From assembly GCF_016461705.1 (NCBI RefSeq), contig NZ_JAEMHW010000001.1:640351-704350 (forward strand): 64,000 bases of DNA, given 5' to 3'. The position numbers were made by a program, and so were the translations under genes. Of the stretch, positions 55,206 to 61,397 are shown one piece after another. The notes under the pieces are model-generated. The model searched no databases, had not been told where the DNA came from, and saw only the letters and a program-made list of their open reading frames with translations. Each line of letters opens with the position of its first letter. Position 1 is the first letter of the stretch. The stretch comes from Streptococcus vicugnae (GTDB taxonomy: Bacteria; Bacillota; Bacilli; Lactobacillales; Streptococcaceae).

Positions 55206-56159
55206 ATGAAAAAACTAAGTCCTGACAGTCACATTCGCGTACTCAGTCCGTCAGATTCAATTGCTCGTTTGGGTGGATTTGAAGCCAATCTTTCTGCCAA
55301 AGAAACGTTAGAAAATCTAGGATTTCGTGTATCATTTTCAGAACATTACTTAGAATCTGACATGCTCGATTCTTCTTCAATCGAAAGTCGCGTCGCTGAT
55401 TTACACGCTGCCTTCTTGGATGACTCTGTCGACGCCATTTTGGCTACCATTGGTGGCTTTAATTCTAATGAGTTATTACCCTATCTTGACTATGACTTAA
55501 TTGCCAAACACCCCAAAATTATCTGCGGTTATTCTGATTCAACAGCTTTTTTAAATGCTATCTATGCTAAAACTGGAATGCTGACATACATGGGACCTTC
55601 ATATTCTAGTTTTAAAATGAAAGAAGGTCAAGATTACCAGAGCAAGGCTTGGTTAAATGCCATGACAAAATCAGCTTATGACCTTGTTCCAAGTCAGGAG
55701 TGGTCAAGCGACCCTTGGTATGACCCAACACAACCACGTCATTTTATGCCAACAGAATGGCAAATTTACAACGCAGGGAAAGCTTCTGGCACCATTATTG
55801 GTGGAAATTTATCTACTTTTGGACTTCTTCGCGGAACACCTTACACCCCTCAAGTCAACGATTATGTCCTTTTCTTAGAAGAGGCAGAAGAAGATGACTA
55901 TCATGATTTTGACCGCAATTTAGCAGCCATTTTACAAGCTTACCCCAATCCAAAAGCGGTGCTTATCGGACGCTTCCCAAAGGAATGCCAGATGACACCC
56001 GAAATATTAACCTATATCCTAGACAAGCACCCACTTCTTAAAACCATTCCTGTCATGTATGACCTTGATTTTGCCCACACTCAGCCACTCTTTACAATCA
56101 CTATCGGCGCACAAGCAAGCATTGACACTGATACTTTGAGTATTCATATCGAGGAATAA
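55206..56159 (+). CDS. S66-family peptidase (LD-carboxypeptidase/MccF-like)
   Basis: 317 residues. S66 features: LSPSDSIARLGGFEANLSAKETLENLGF, the nucleophile elbow GYSDSTAFLNA (Ser ~113), FLEEAEEDDYHDFDRNL (Glu) and FAHTQPLFTITIGA (His). The family includes murein LD-carboxypeptidases and MccF proteins that give immunity to microcin C-type nucleotide peptides. Its own promoter, and the terminator separating it from the peptide-export operon, argue for an independent cell-wall recycling role. TGGAGGTG precedes the ATG. Confidence 0.85.
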   Translation: MKKLSPDSHIRVLSPSDSIARLGGFEANLSAKETLENLGFRVSFSEHYLESDMLDSSSIESRVADLHAAFLDDSVDAILATIGGFNSNELLPYLDYDLIAKHPKIICGYSDSTAFLNAIYAKTGMLTYMGPSYSSFKMKEGQDYQSKAWLNAMTKSAYDLVPSQEWSSDPWYDPTQPRHFMPTEWQIYNAGKASGTIIGGNLSTFGLLRGTPYTPQVNDYVLFLEEAEEDDYHDFDRNLAAILQAYPNPKAVLIGRFPKECQMTPEILTYILDKHPLLKTIPVMYDLDFAHTQPLFTITIGAQASIDTDTLSIHIEE

Positions 56160-56206
56160 AACTCCTCTATGAAGAATTTTATATATGAGTATGAACTAAA
56201 AAACAA

Positions 56207-56240
56207 AAACGCCTTTTCGTAAAAACGAATTGGCGTATTT
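56207..56240. terminator. Bidirectional terminator between the S66 gene and the peptide-export operon
   Basis: AAACGCC/GGCGTATTT outer stem with inner TTCGT/ACGAA. Confidence 0.75.
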
Positions 56241-56246
56241 TATCTT

Positions 56247-56771
56247 TCAGCTTTGACTAAATGCAATCATTTTATCTAGGATTTTAACTAGACGTTGTTC
56301 TTGATCTTTAGTCATTTTATCCTTAGTGGCATCGTGGTCATCGACTGTACCAACGTGAACTTTGACTTCTCCTGAACTATTAATTGCAACGACAAAAGGA
56401 ACGTATAATTTGTCTTCTTTGGTGTAAGTCTGAGAAAATTTTTTCACGATAGCATTGTCGGCATCGCTATATTGTTCACCTCGAACATCGACTGTATAGG
56501 CTTTACTATGGTCTGCTTGTAGTTCCTTGTCTAAGACAGGTAACAACTCTACACACCATGGACAGGTTGGAAAGCCAAAATAATACATTCCTTGTTCTTT
56601 AGCTTCTAAGCGATTAACCACATCATCTGGATTTTCTTTAACCAGCTGAGCTGTTTCATCAACATATGGACTTGTTCCATTGACCTTATTGGTTATGACA
56701 TAACCGCCAATGAAAATAACCGCAAATAAAACAATAAGCAGGCCTATTTTCAATGTTTTTTTATTTTTCAC
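56247..56771 (-). CDS. Thioredoxin-like protein, bacteriocin transport accessory type
   Basis: About 174 residues. An N-terminal membrane anchor (GLLIVLFAVIFIGGYVI, residues ~10-26) is followed by an extracellular thioredoxin fold with CPWC (C70, C73) in MYYFGFPTCPWCVELLPVLDKEL. It resembles the bacteriocin transport accessory proteins of streptococci and may make or break disulfides in the exported peptide, which has three cysteines. The start is GTG at 56771 with AAAGGAG 7 nt upstream, overlapping the M50-like gene by 11 nt. Last gene of the operon. Confidence 0.85.
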   Translation of the reverse strand: MKNKKTLKIGLLIVLFAVIFIGGYVITNKVNGTSPYVDETAQLVKENPDDVVNRLEAKEQGMYYFGFPTCPWCVELLPVLDKELQADHSKAYTVDVRGEQYSDADNAIVKKFSQTYTKEDKLYVPFVVAINSSGEVKVHVGTVDDHDATKDKMTKDQEQRLVKILDKMIAFSQS

Positions 56772-57135
56772 TATTTTTCTCCTTTTGGATAAGTTGAACA
56801 ATTGACAATAAAATCACTTCGCCATCTGCTGTAAATGGTAAGAGGTTAAACAGATTCATTAGACAAGTTACCTTCAATACAAGGGTATAGTAGTTTAAAG
56901 GGATTAAAATGCCAATAATTGTTAACAGAAATGGTGATATAAAAGCAATTAAGAAATTATCTAGTGGACAGTTTCGATTTCTATACTCTACTTGAAAAGC
57001 AAGAATACCTACGTGTTTAAAACACGCTTGATAACGCAATACTCGTGCCACCAAGTAATGCAAAATCTCATGTAATCCAACAGCGACATAAACCGACAGA
57101 ATCGTAATGACGACTAAAACGAATATTTCAATCAT
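56761..57135 (-). CDS. Small M50-like intramembrane metalloprotease
   Basis: 124 residues, very small for the family. Both halves of a site-2 protease active site are visible: HEILH (H22, E23, H26) in the first hydrophobic segment, and NLLPFTADG (N97, P100, D104) in the last, matching the NxxPxxxxDG zinc-ligand motif. Four hydrophobic spans. It probably cleaves a membrane-spanning substrate, most simply the 71-residue peptide encoded at the head of the operon. It overlaps the 91-residue membrane protein gene by 8 nt and the thioredoxin gene by 11 nt. Confidence 0.75.
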   Translation of the reverse strand: MIEIFVLVVITILSVYVAVGLHEILHYLVARVLRYQACFKHVGILAFQVEYRNRNCPLDNFLIAFISPFLLTIIGILIPLNYYTLVLKVTCLMNLFNLLPFTADGEVILLSIVQLIQKEKNSEK

Positions 57136-57403
57136 GTTTATTCGTGCTGTATTTATCAGTGAGATATGTCAAAGCATAGACAAGGCAAAAATAGATAATA
57201 AAAGCTATCAAAGTTTGCCAAGACAAGCCAAACGTTGTGGAAATATTATGCTCAGTAATTTTGTTATCAATGGTGATGCCTAACAAAGTTTTTACTGAAG
57301 CTGATGAGCCGCCAAGTTGAAATAATTTCCAAAGGCTTGTAAACACGACTAAGGCAGCGTAGCTCACTACACTAATCCCTAGACAACGACTAAAATCTTT
57401 CAT
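57128..57403 (-). CDS. Small membrane protein of the peptide-export operon
   Basis: 91 residues with two membrane spans (~8-28 and ~62-82) and a serine/threonine-rich loop between; basic C-terminus. Not recognised. AGGAGG precedes the ATG; it overlaps the permease gene by 14 nt and the M50-like gene by 8 nt, so it is made with them. A role as immunity or accessory protein of the exporter is inferred from position and shape only. Confidence 0.7.
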   Translation of the reverse strand: MKDFSRCLGISVVSYAALVVFTSLWKLFQLGGSSASVKTLLGITIDNKITEHNISTTFGLSWQTLIAFIIYFCLVYALTYLTDKYSTNKHD

Positions 57404-58721
57404 ATCTTAACCTCCTAAGAAGACTATAGTGAATACCTGCTAATAGAATAATAATTATCAAACCAAAACTTGCATTTTTTACAACAAGCGTAACTAATAT
57501 AAAAACAATTCCTAACAAAAACATTGATGTGGTCTCATTGAGATTCCCTCGTGATTTTGGAAAAAGATAACCTAACATCAAAGCAGATTGAGCAAATGCA
57601 ATTGACACCATTACTTGATTGATATTAGCTAAGTGGCAGCCATAGCAAATCAATAAAGGAACTTCCAACAATACAAGAAGGAAATACTGTCTAAAGTATT
57701 CTTCCCACACCGTAATCCGTAAGAGATTATATTGATGTCGAAAATCCTCTGTGCTATCGCCATGTGAAAGTAATAATAAGCCATTAAAAGCAAGTAAGGT
57801 TGGTAAGACTGCCAAAACTGCAGCTCTGCCGCTTTGATAAGCAATAATTCCCACAACAATCACCGGAAAAATGAGGTAATACCAATTTGTTTTATAACGA
57901 AAAGTGACTTTATCAAGAACAGGTACCTTGATAAAACGACTATGACTAGTTACTAAAGTATCAGCTAAAGTATCAGCTAAAGGCAAATGCAAAAGCAAGT
58001 AAACAGCTATAATCAGACAGCTCAAACTAACAAGAAACGCCCCTAAAATCAACTCATGAATGGAAAATGGAGAAGAAGCTAATCGTGATTCTAGAGCATA
58101 ACGCCATTGAAAGAAATAAGCTAAACTGATTATCAAAATAACATTTGCTAGGAGTAGTTTAATCACAAGTAAGTGTTTCATCTGCCTTTGCAAAAGCAGA
58201 TCCAGCCCTAAGGATAGAATTTCTAAGCTGATGATAACAATAATGAACGAAAAATGTTGACTAAGGAAAAATAGTCCAAAATCTCCCACAAAAGTCGTGA
58301 CTAGTTTAATAGCAGGCGTTGCGATAATCATGACTAATTCATAAATCCCAATCATCAACACCAAGCGAAACAAAGAATAGGCTCTTTGAACATCACGTCT
58401 TCGAAATGGTAAGGCTTTAACGAAATACAAAGATGTCTTATCCAAAGCTAAGGTTGCCTCAACGAAAAGGAAGGACAAGCAGCCCAAAACGACAGTATTG
58501 CTGAAATAACTAAAAAAGATTTGCTTTTGCCCTGTTTCCAAAATAGCAAGAGGAACATTTGTTCTGATGGATGATATTTTTGCCAACTCTTTCATATTGT
58601 AAAGGTAATACAAAATGTAAAGCAGGCATAGGAAAGTTACAAAGGAACGTCTTACCCATTTTGATTTAAAAATAGGACGATTTAAGAAACCTTTTAAAGC
58701 ATTATTCAGAAACATTGTCAT
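57390..58721 (-). CDS. ABC transporter membrane subunit of the peptide-export operon
   Basis: About 443 residues with roughly ten to twelve hydrophobic spans and cytoplasmic basic loops (KALPFRRRDVQRAYSLFR). Weakly conserved outside its shape; bacteriocin-type exporters such as SkfF have comparable size and partner genes. The ATG at 58721 overlaps the end of the ATPase gene by 20 nt; a second ATG two codons on is also possible, and the longer frame would overlap the ATPase by more than 100 nt. No peptidase C39 domain is fused to it, so leader removal must fall to another protein. Confidence 0.75.
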   Translation of the reverse strand: MTMFLNNALKGFLNRPIFKSKWVRRSFVTFLCLLYILYYLYNMKELAKISSIRTNVPLAILETGQKQIFFSYFSNTVVLGCLSFLFVEATLALDKTSLYFVKALPFRRRDVQRAYSLFRLVLMIGIYELVMIIATPAIKLVTTFVGDFGLFFLSQHFSFIIVIISLEILSLGLDLLLQRQMKHLLVIKLLLANVILIISLAYFFQWRYALESRLASSPFSIHELILGAFLVSLSCLIIAVYLLLHLPLADTLADTLVTSHSRFIKVPVLDKVTFRYKTNWYYLIFPVIVVGIIAYQSGRAAVLAVLPTLLAFNGLLLLSHGDSTEDFRHQYNLLRITVWEEYFRQYFLLVLLEVPLLICYGCHLANINQVMVSIAFAQSALMLGYLFPKSRGNLNETTSMFLLGIVFILVTLVVKNASFGLIIIILLAGIHYSLLRRLRYERF

Positions 58722-59430
58722 CAAAAGTTGCGTATCTTTGAATGAACGTGATTTTATCATGAACAGACTCCGTGCGTAACACCTCTGCTTCCAACTGGCT
58801 AGCATCGCCAGTAAAAGGAACTAATTTCCCATTGGACATTAAAAAAATATGGTCACAAAAGTGATTGATTATGGTCATATTATGTGAAATTAAGACAAAA
58901 CTACGATGACTAAGCAAAGCCTGAAAAAGTTTTACTGTAATCAAAGTGGTTTCAAAATCCAAACCGTTAAACAGTTCATCTCCTAAAACATAGGGTGCAT
59001 TTGATAAAACAGCAGCTATAATTTGAACCTTCTTTTTCATCCCAAAAGAATATGATTCTAATAGCTGATTCTTAGCCTCCTTCAAATCATATAATTCAAA
59101 GAAAGAATCGACCTTATCACGGTCTGCATTTGGATAACGCGCCAAAACAAATTGAATGTATTCATTTCCAGTCATGTAATCCGGAAGATAAAAATCAGAT
59201 GGAATATAAAAGACTTGCTCTTTGAAGGTATCAGATTGATTATGATGACTATCAATCCAAATCTGACCATCACTTGGGCGTTTCAAACCAACGATACAAT
59301 CTAAAAATGTTGTCTTACCGCTACCATTAATACCAACAATAACACTCACTTGTTTTTCAGGAAAACTCACTGAAATATCATTTAAAACCAAGCGCTTATA
59401 TTTTTTAGATAAGTGTTCAATCTTAATCAT
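58702..59430 (-). CDS. ABC transporter ATP-binding subunit of the peptide-export operon
   Basis: 242 residues. Walker A GINGSGKTT at 33-41; a degenerate signature (SYSFGMKKKVQ in place of LSGGQ); Walker B region PYVLGDELFNGLD, where the usual LLLDEP is replaced by LGDELF; H-loop VLISHNM. Such degenerate signatures are frequent in bacteriocin and immunity exporters. AAGGA lies before the ATG; 45 nt separate it from the 71-residue peptide gene. Confidence 0.88.
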   Translation of the reverse strand: MIKIEHLSKKYKRLVLNDISVSFPEKQVSVIVGINGSGKTTFLDCIVGLKRPSDGQIWIDSHHNQSDTFKEQVFYIPSDFYLPDYMTGNEYIQFVLARYPNADRDKVDSFFELYDLKEAKNQLLESYSFGMKKKVQIIAAVLSNAPYVLGDELFNGLDFETTLITVKLFQALLSHRSFVLISHNMTIINHFCDHIFLMSNGKLVPFTGDASQLEAEVLRTESVHDKITFIQRYATFDDNVSE

Positions 59431-59475
59431 AAATTCCTTATTCTAACACCTTCTCTTAAAAGTAAAGAAAAGATT

Positions 59476-59691
59476 CTATTTAGTACAGTTAAATGTTACA
59501 TGAATAACATCTGGAACACCTAGCTTAATACCGCCAGCAAAATTCCCTGATTGTGAAGTGCAGTAAGCTGCATAACCAATAACTGCAATAACAGAAACAA
59601 GAGCGCAAACTGCCCAAACCCACTTAACAGTCACTTTTGAAGCATATTTAGCTTGCAAAGCAACCAAGTAGTTATCCATAAATCCAAACAT
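59476..59691 (-). CDS. 71-residue membrane-spanning peptide, candidate exported peptide precursor
   Basis: Not recognised as a known family. The N-terminal ~23 residues are amphipathic and basic, one membrane span follows (~24-43), then a 27-residue tail with FAGGIKLGVPDVIHVTFNCT. Cysteines at 29, 44 and 69; the last two flank the tail and could form a disulfide. It has a strong RBS (AAAGGA, 8 nt spacing) and is the first gene of the operon with the ABC exporter, M50-like protease and CPWC protein, the place where precursor peptides usually sit. It could instead be an accessory membrane protein. A GG in the tail is a possible cleavage site but in an unusual position. Confidence 0.7.
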   Translation of the reverse strand: MFGFMDNYLVALQAKYASKVTVKWVWAVCALVSVIAVIGYAAYCTSQSGNFAGGIKLGVPDVIHVTFNCTK

Positions 59692-59729
59692 AATGTTTTT
59701 CCTTTCAACTTTAAAATATGAATACTCAA

Positions 59730-59790
59730 AATTACCATGGTAAATGGTAAGGTATTCCTATTTTGCAAGGTGTTATTTTTCGAAAAATAA
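59730..59790. repeat. Two palindromes in the leader of the peptide-export operon
   Basis: TTATTTTTCGAAAAATAA (59773-59790) is a perfect 18-bp palindrome. TTACCATGGTAA at ~59731-59742, followed by a further TGGTAA, is a second. They lie 40-100 bp before the 71-residue peptide start; they are candidate protein-binding sites or RNA hairpins. Confidence 0.6.
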
Positions 59791-59861
59791 TTACCAAAAA
59801 CGTAAACTATTTAAACAGATTACTCCTATATCCTACCATTGAAAAGTCTTATTTTCTGAAA

Positions 59862-59867
59862 ATTGTA
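59862..59867 (-). promoter_or_regulatory. Candidate -10 for the peptide-export operon
   Basis: TACAAT on the minus strand with no -35; it lies 19 bp from the inverted repeat at 59887-59912. It would give a ~165-nt leader. Confidence 0.45.
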
Positions 59868-59886
59868 TATTTGCTCAACAAAAAAA

Positions 59887-59912
59887 GTTTATTTGCGTAT
59901 TTGCAAATAAAC
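59887..59912. promoter_or_regulatory. Inverted repeat between divergent promoters (candidate Rgg operator)
   Basis: GTTTATTTGC-6 bp-GCAAATAAAC, perfect 10-bp arms. A TACAAT -10 lies 19 bp away on the minus strand and another 21 bp away on the plus strand, and neither has a -35, so one dimeric activator at this site could drive both directions. Confidence 0.6.
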
Positions 59913-59933
59913 CGATTTTAAGACTTTCGCTGA

Positions 59934-59939
59934 TACAAT
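59934..59939 (+). promoter_or_regulatory. Candidate -10 for the small hydrophobic peptide genes
   Basis: TACAAT with extended TGA; no -35 hexamer at 16-18 bp. Confidence 0.55.
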
Positions 59940-59969
59940 GAAGACATAACATTAAGGAGGATACTACTA

Positions 59970-60044
59970 ATGCTTAAACTAACCCTTAAACAATTAATTA
60001 AAACAGTCGTTCTGATACTTCCATTCTTTGTATATTACCCGTAA
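59970..60044 (+). CDS. Small hydrophobic peptide 1 (candidate pheromone precursor)
   Basis: 24 codons, too short for usual gene calling. AAGGAGG lies 8-9 nt before the ATG. Basic N-terminal half (MLKLTLKQLIK) and hydrophobic aromatic C-terminus (PFFVYYP). It is clearly paralogous to the next small ORF: M[LF]K..LKQ[LI][IF]K.V....P.FV. Tandem duplication with conserved protein pattern and good RBS in both supports real genes. Size, charge layout and linkage to an Rgg regulator fit short hydrophobic peptide pheromones, though the acidic residue typical of SHPs is missing. A membrane-active toxin is the main alternative. Confidence 0.75.
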   Translation: MLKLTLKQLIKTVVLILPFFVYYP

Positions 60045-60065
60045 AAATCACTCAAATCAACCCAA

Positions 60066-60110
60066 GTAATAACATTTCATCCCTTCCCCTGCCCTAATAA
60101 ATGTTGTTAC
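60066..60110 (+). other. Hairpin between the two peptide ORFs
   Basis: GTAATAACATTT/AAATGTTGTTAC, 12 bp with one G.U on the plus strand, closing a C-rich 21-nt loop (CCCTTCCCC). No T tract, so it is not a classical terminator; it may stabilise the upstream mRNA or mask an SD. Confidence 0.5.
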
Positions 60111-60163
60111 ACACAAAACTTATTAAATAATACGTAATATATAAAATATGGAGGATACTTATT

Positions 60164-60250
60164 ATGTTTAAACAATACCTAAAACAAATTTTTAAAGCAG
60201 TCACTTTTGTAATTCCAATGTTTGTATTGCCTCTCGCTCTCTTCTTGTAG
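60164..60250 (+). CDS. Small hydrophobic peptide 2 (candidate pheromone precursor)
   Basis: 28 codons with GGAGG ~9 nt before the ATG. N-terminus MFKQYLKQIFKAV, C-terminus FVLPLALFL. Paralogue of peptide 1 with a longer, wholly aliphatic end; LxLFL endings recall the leaderless RopB peptide of S. pyogenes, which is also read by an Rgg-type regulator. Its stop lies 17 bp from the stop of the convergent rgg gene. Confidence 0.75.
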   Translation: MFKQYLKQIFKAVTFVIPMFVLPLALFL

Positions 60251-60267
60251 TTGGTTTTCTTATTAAA

Positions 60268-61137
60268 TTAAAATTTATCTGGAAAAATGCTTGATAAATT
60301 TCCTTTCAAGAAAGCAACCATAACAGGATTACCAGTTCCTTCTACACATTTAATGAATTCTTCCAAATCAGACAAATCATCTGATTTTTCTTCCATGTAA
60401 TTTACTACTTTTTTCAAAAAATTGAGCCACGTCATAGCAAACATATCTTGGTAAGTTAATATCTTTTCAAGATGTTCAATAAAATAGTTAGCTTGATAAG
60501 TTTTCCCATAACCTATTAACATGAGTATCAAATTTAAAAAAACAACCTCAGCATTTTTTTTATGACTTGGAAGAGATAAATATAATTTATCACGATCTAC
60601 AAAAGCTTTCCCCAAAAAAATTAAATCTGATTCTGATAAAATAGACATGGTATTACCAAATACAAATAGCTCGTACTCTGTCCATTCTTCAATCTCATAA
60701 AGATATGATGTCAAAAAATTCTTTTCTTCTTCTGTGATTTCATAAGTCGGATCAAGAGTGTGAATAGAAGATTTTATAATTAACTCATTTAAACGCTTAT
60801 AAACATCAAATGTTTCAGAATCTTTTTCACTTTCAAGTAAACTATACAAACCGTTGATATCTTGCTTATTATATAAATCATTAATCTTATTTAATATTTG
60901 AAACGTCTTCGGTTCTTGATAGTTGTTAATCGCATGTCCAAACTCTGAGAAGGTCATGTGAATACCTGAAATGGCGATTAAGAGTTTGTCTGCAGCGAGC
61001 ATGGATTGGCCGTTTTCAAAACGTGAGAGTTGAGATACTGAGAGGTTTTCGCGTGCGACGTCTTTTAGTTTCAAGCCACGCGCGATTCGTAATTCACGAT
61101 AAAGTTCACCCAATTGCATTGATTTTTCGAGTTTCAT
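60268..61137 (-). CDS. Rgg/GadR/MutR-family regulator
   Basis: 289 residues. N-terminal XRE helix-turn-helix (LGELYRELRIARGLKLKDVARENLSVSQLSRFENGQSMLAADKL, residues ~10-55). The C-terminal ~215 residues are the helical repeat domain that binds peptide pheromones in the RRNPP group (EEWTEYELFVFGNTMSILSESDLIFLGK, typical of Rgg). AAAGGAG precedes the ATG. Its genes of action are probably the neighbouring small peptides and the export operon, both at promoters without -35. It converges on the peptide genes. Confidence 0.92.
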   Translation of the reverse strand: MKLEKSMQLGELYRELRIARGLKLKDVARENLSVSQLSRFENGQSMLAADKLLIAISGIHMTFSEFGHAINNYQEPKTFQILNKINDLYNKQDINGLYSLLESEKDSETFDVYKRLNELIIKSSIHTLDPTYEITEEEKNFLTSYLYEIEEWTEYELFVFGNTMSILSESDLIFLGKAFVDRDKLYLSLPSHKKNAEVVFLNLILMLIGYGKTYQANYFIEHLEKILTYQDMFAMTWLNFLKKVVNYMEEKSDDLSDLEEFIKCVEGTGNPVMVAFLKGNLSSIFPDKF

Positions 61138-61151
61138 ACAGTCTCCTTTGT

Positions 61152-61181
61152 TGATTGTAATCTGATGTTATCAGACCTTTA
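61152..61181 (-). promoter_or_regulatory. Promoter of the rgg gene with an inverted repeat in the spacer
   Basis: TTAAAG, 17 bp, TACAAT (61159-61154 region). The spacer contains TCTGAT-3 bp-ATCAGA (61161-61175), a perfect 6-bp inverted repeat that could serve autoregulation. Confidence 0.5.
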
Positions 61182-61341
61182 AGAACTATGTTTTCTATAT
61201 TCTCACAACAAGAAAGGGCTTTATCTGTTATCCTAAACAGCTTAGAAAAGTCATAGTCTATATTTCTATTTTAAAAATCTAGTTGTATTAGATAAGTATA
61301 CTAATGTTTATTGTATCACAATTTTTAAAAAGAGATAGCAA
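61182..61341. other. Intergenic stretch between rgg promoter and pepO terminator
   Basis: AT-rich, with several TATAAT-like sequences on both strands; nothing else recognised. Confidence 0.5.
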
Positions 61342-61376
61342 AAAACAAGAACTTGGTTTAACCAAGTTCTTGTTTT
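61342..61376 (-). terminator. Terminator of pepO
   Basis: AAAACAAGAACTTGG/CCAAGTTCTTGTTTT, long perfect stem with T tract. Confidence 0.95.
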
Positions 61377-61397
61377 TCACGATTTTATCGATAATAA

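Noticed and set aside
55206..56159. S66 peptidase as the immunity gene of the peptide-export locus
   Set aside because: It has its own promoter, faces the operon and is separated by a terminator; S66 proteins are common housekeeping LD-carboxypeptidases, so linkage may be chance.
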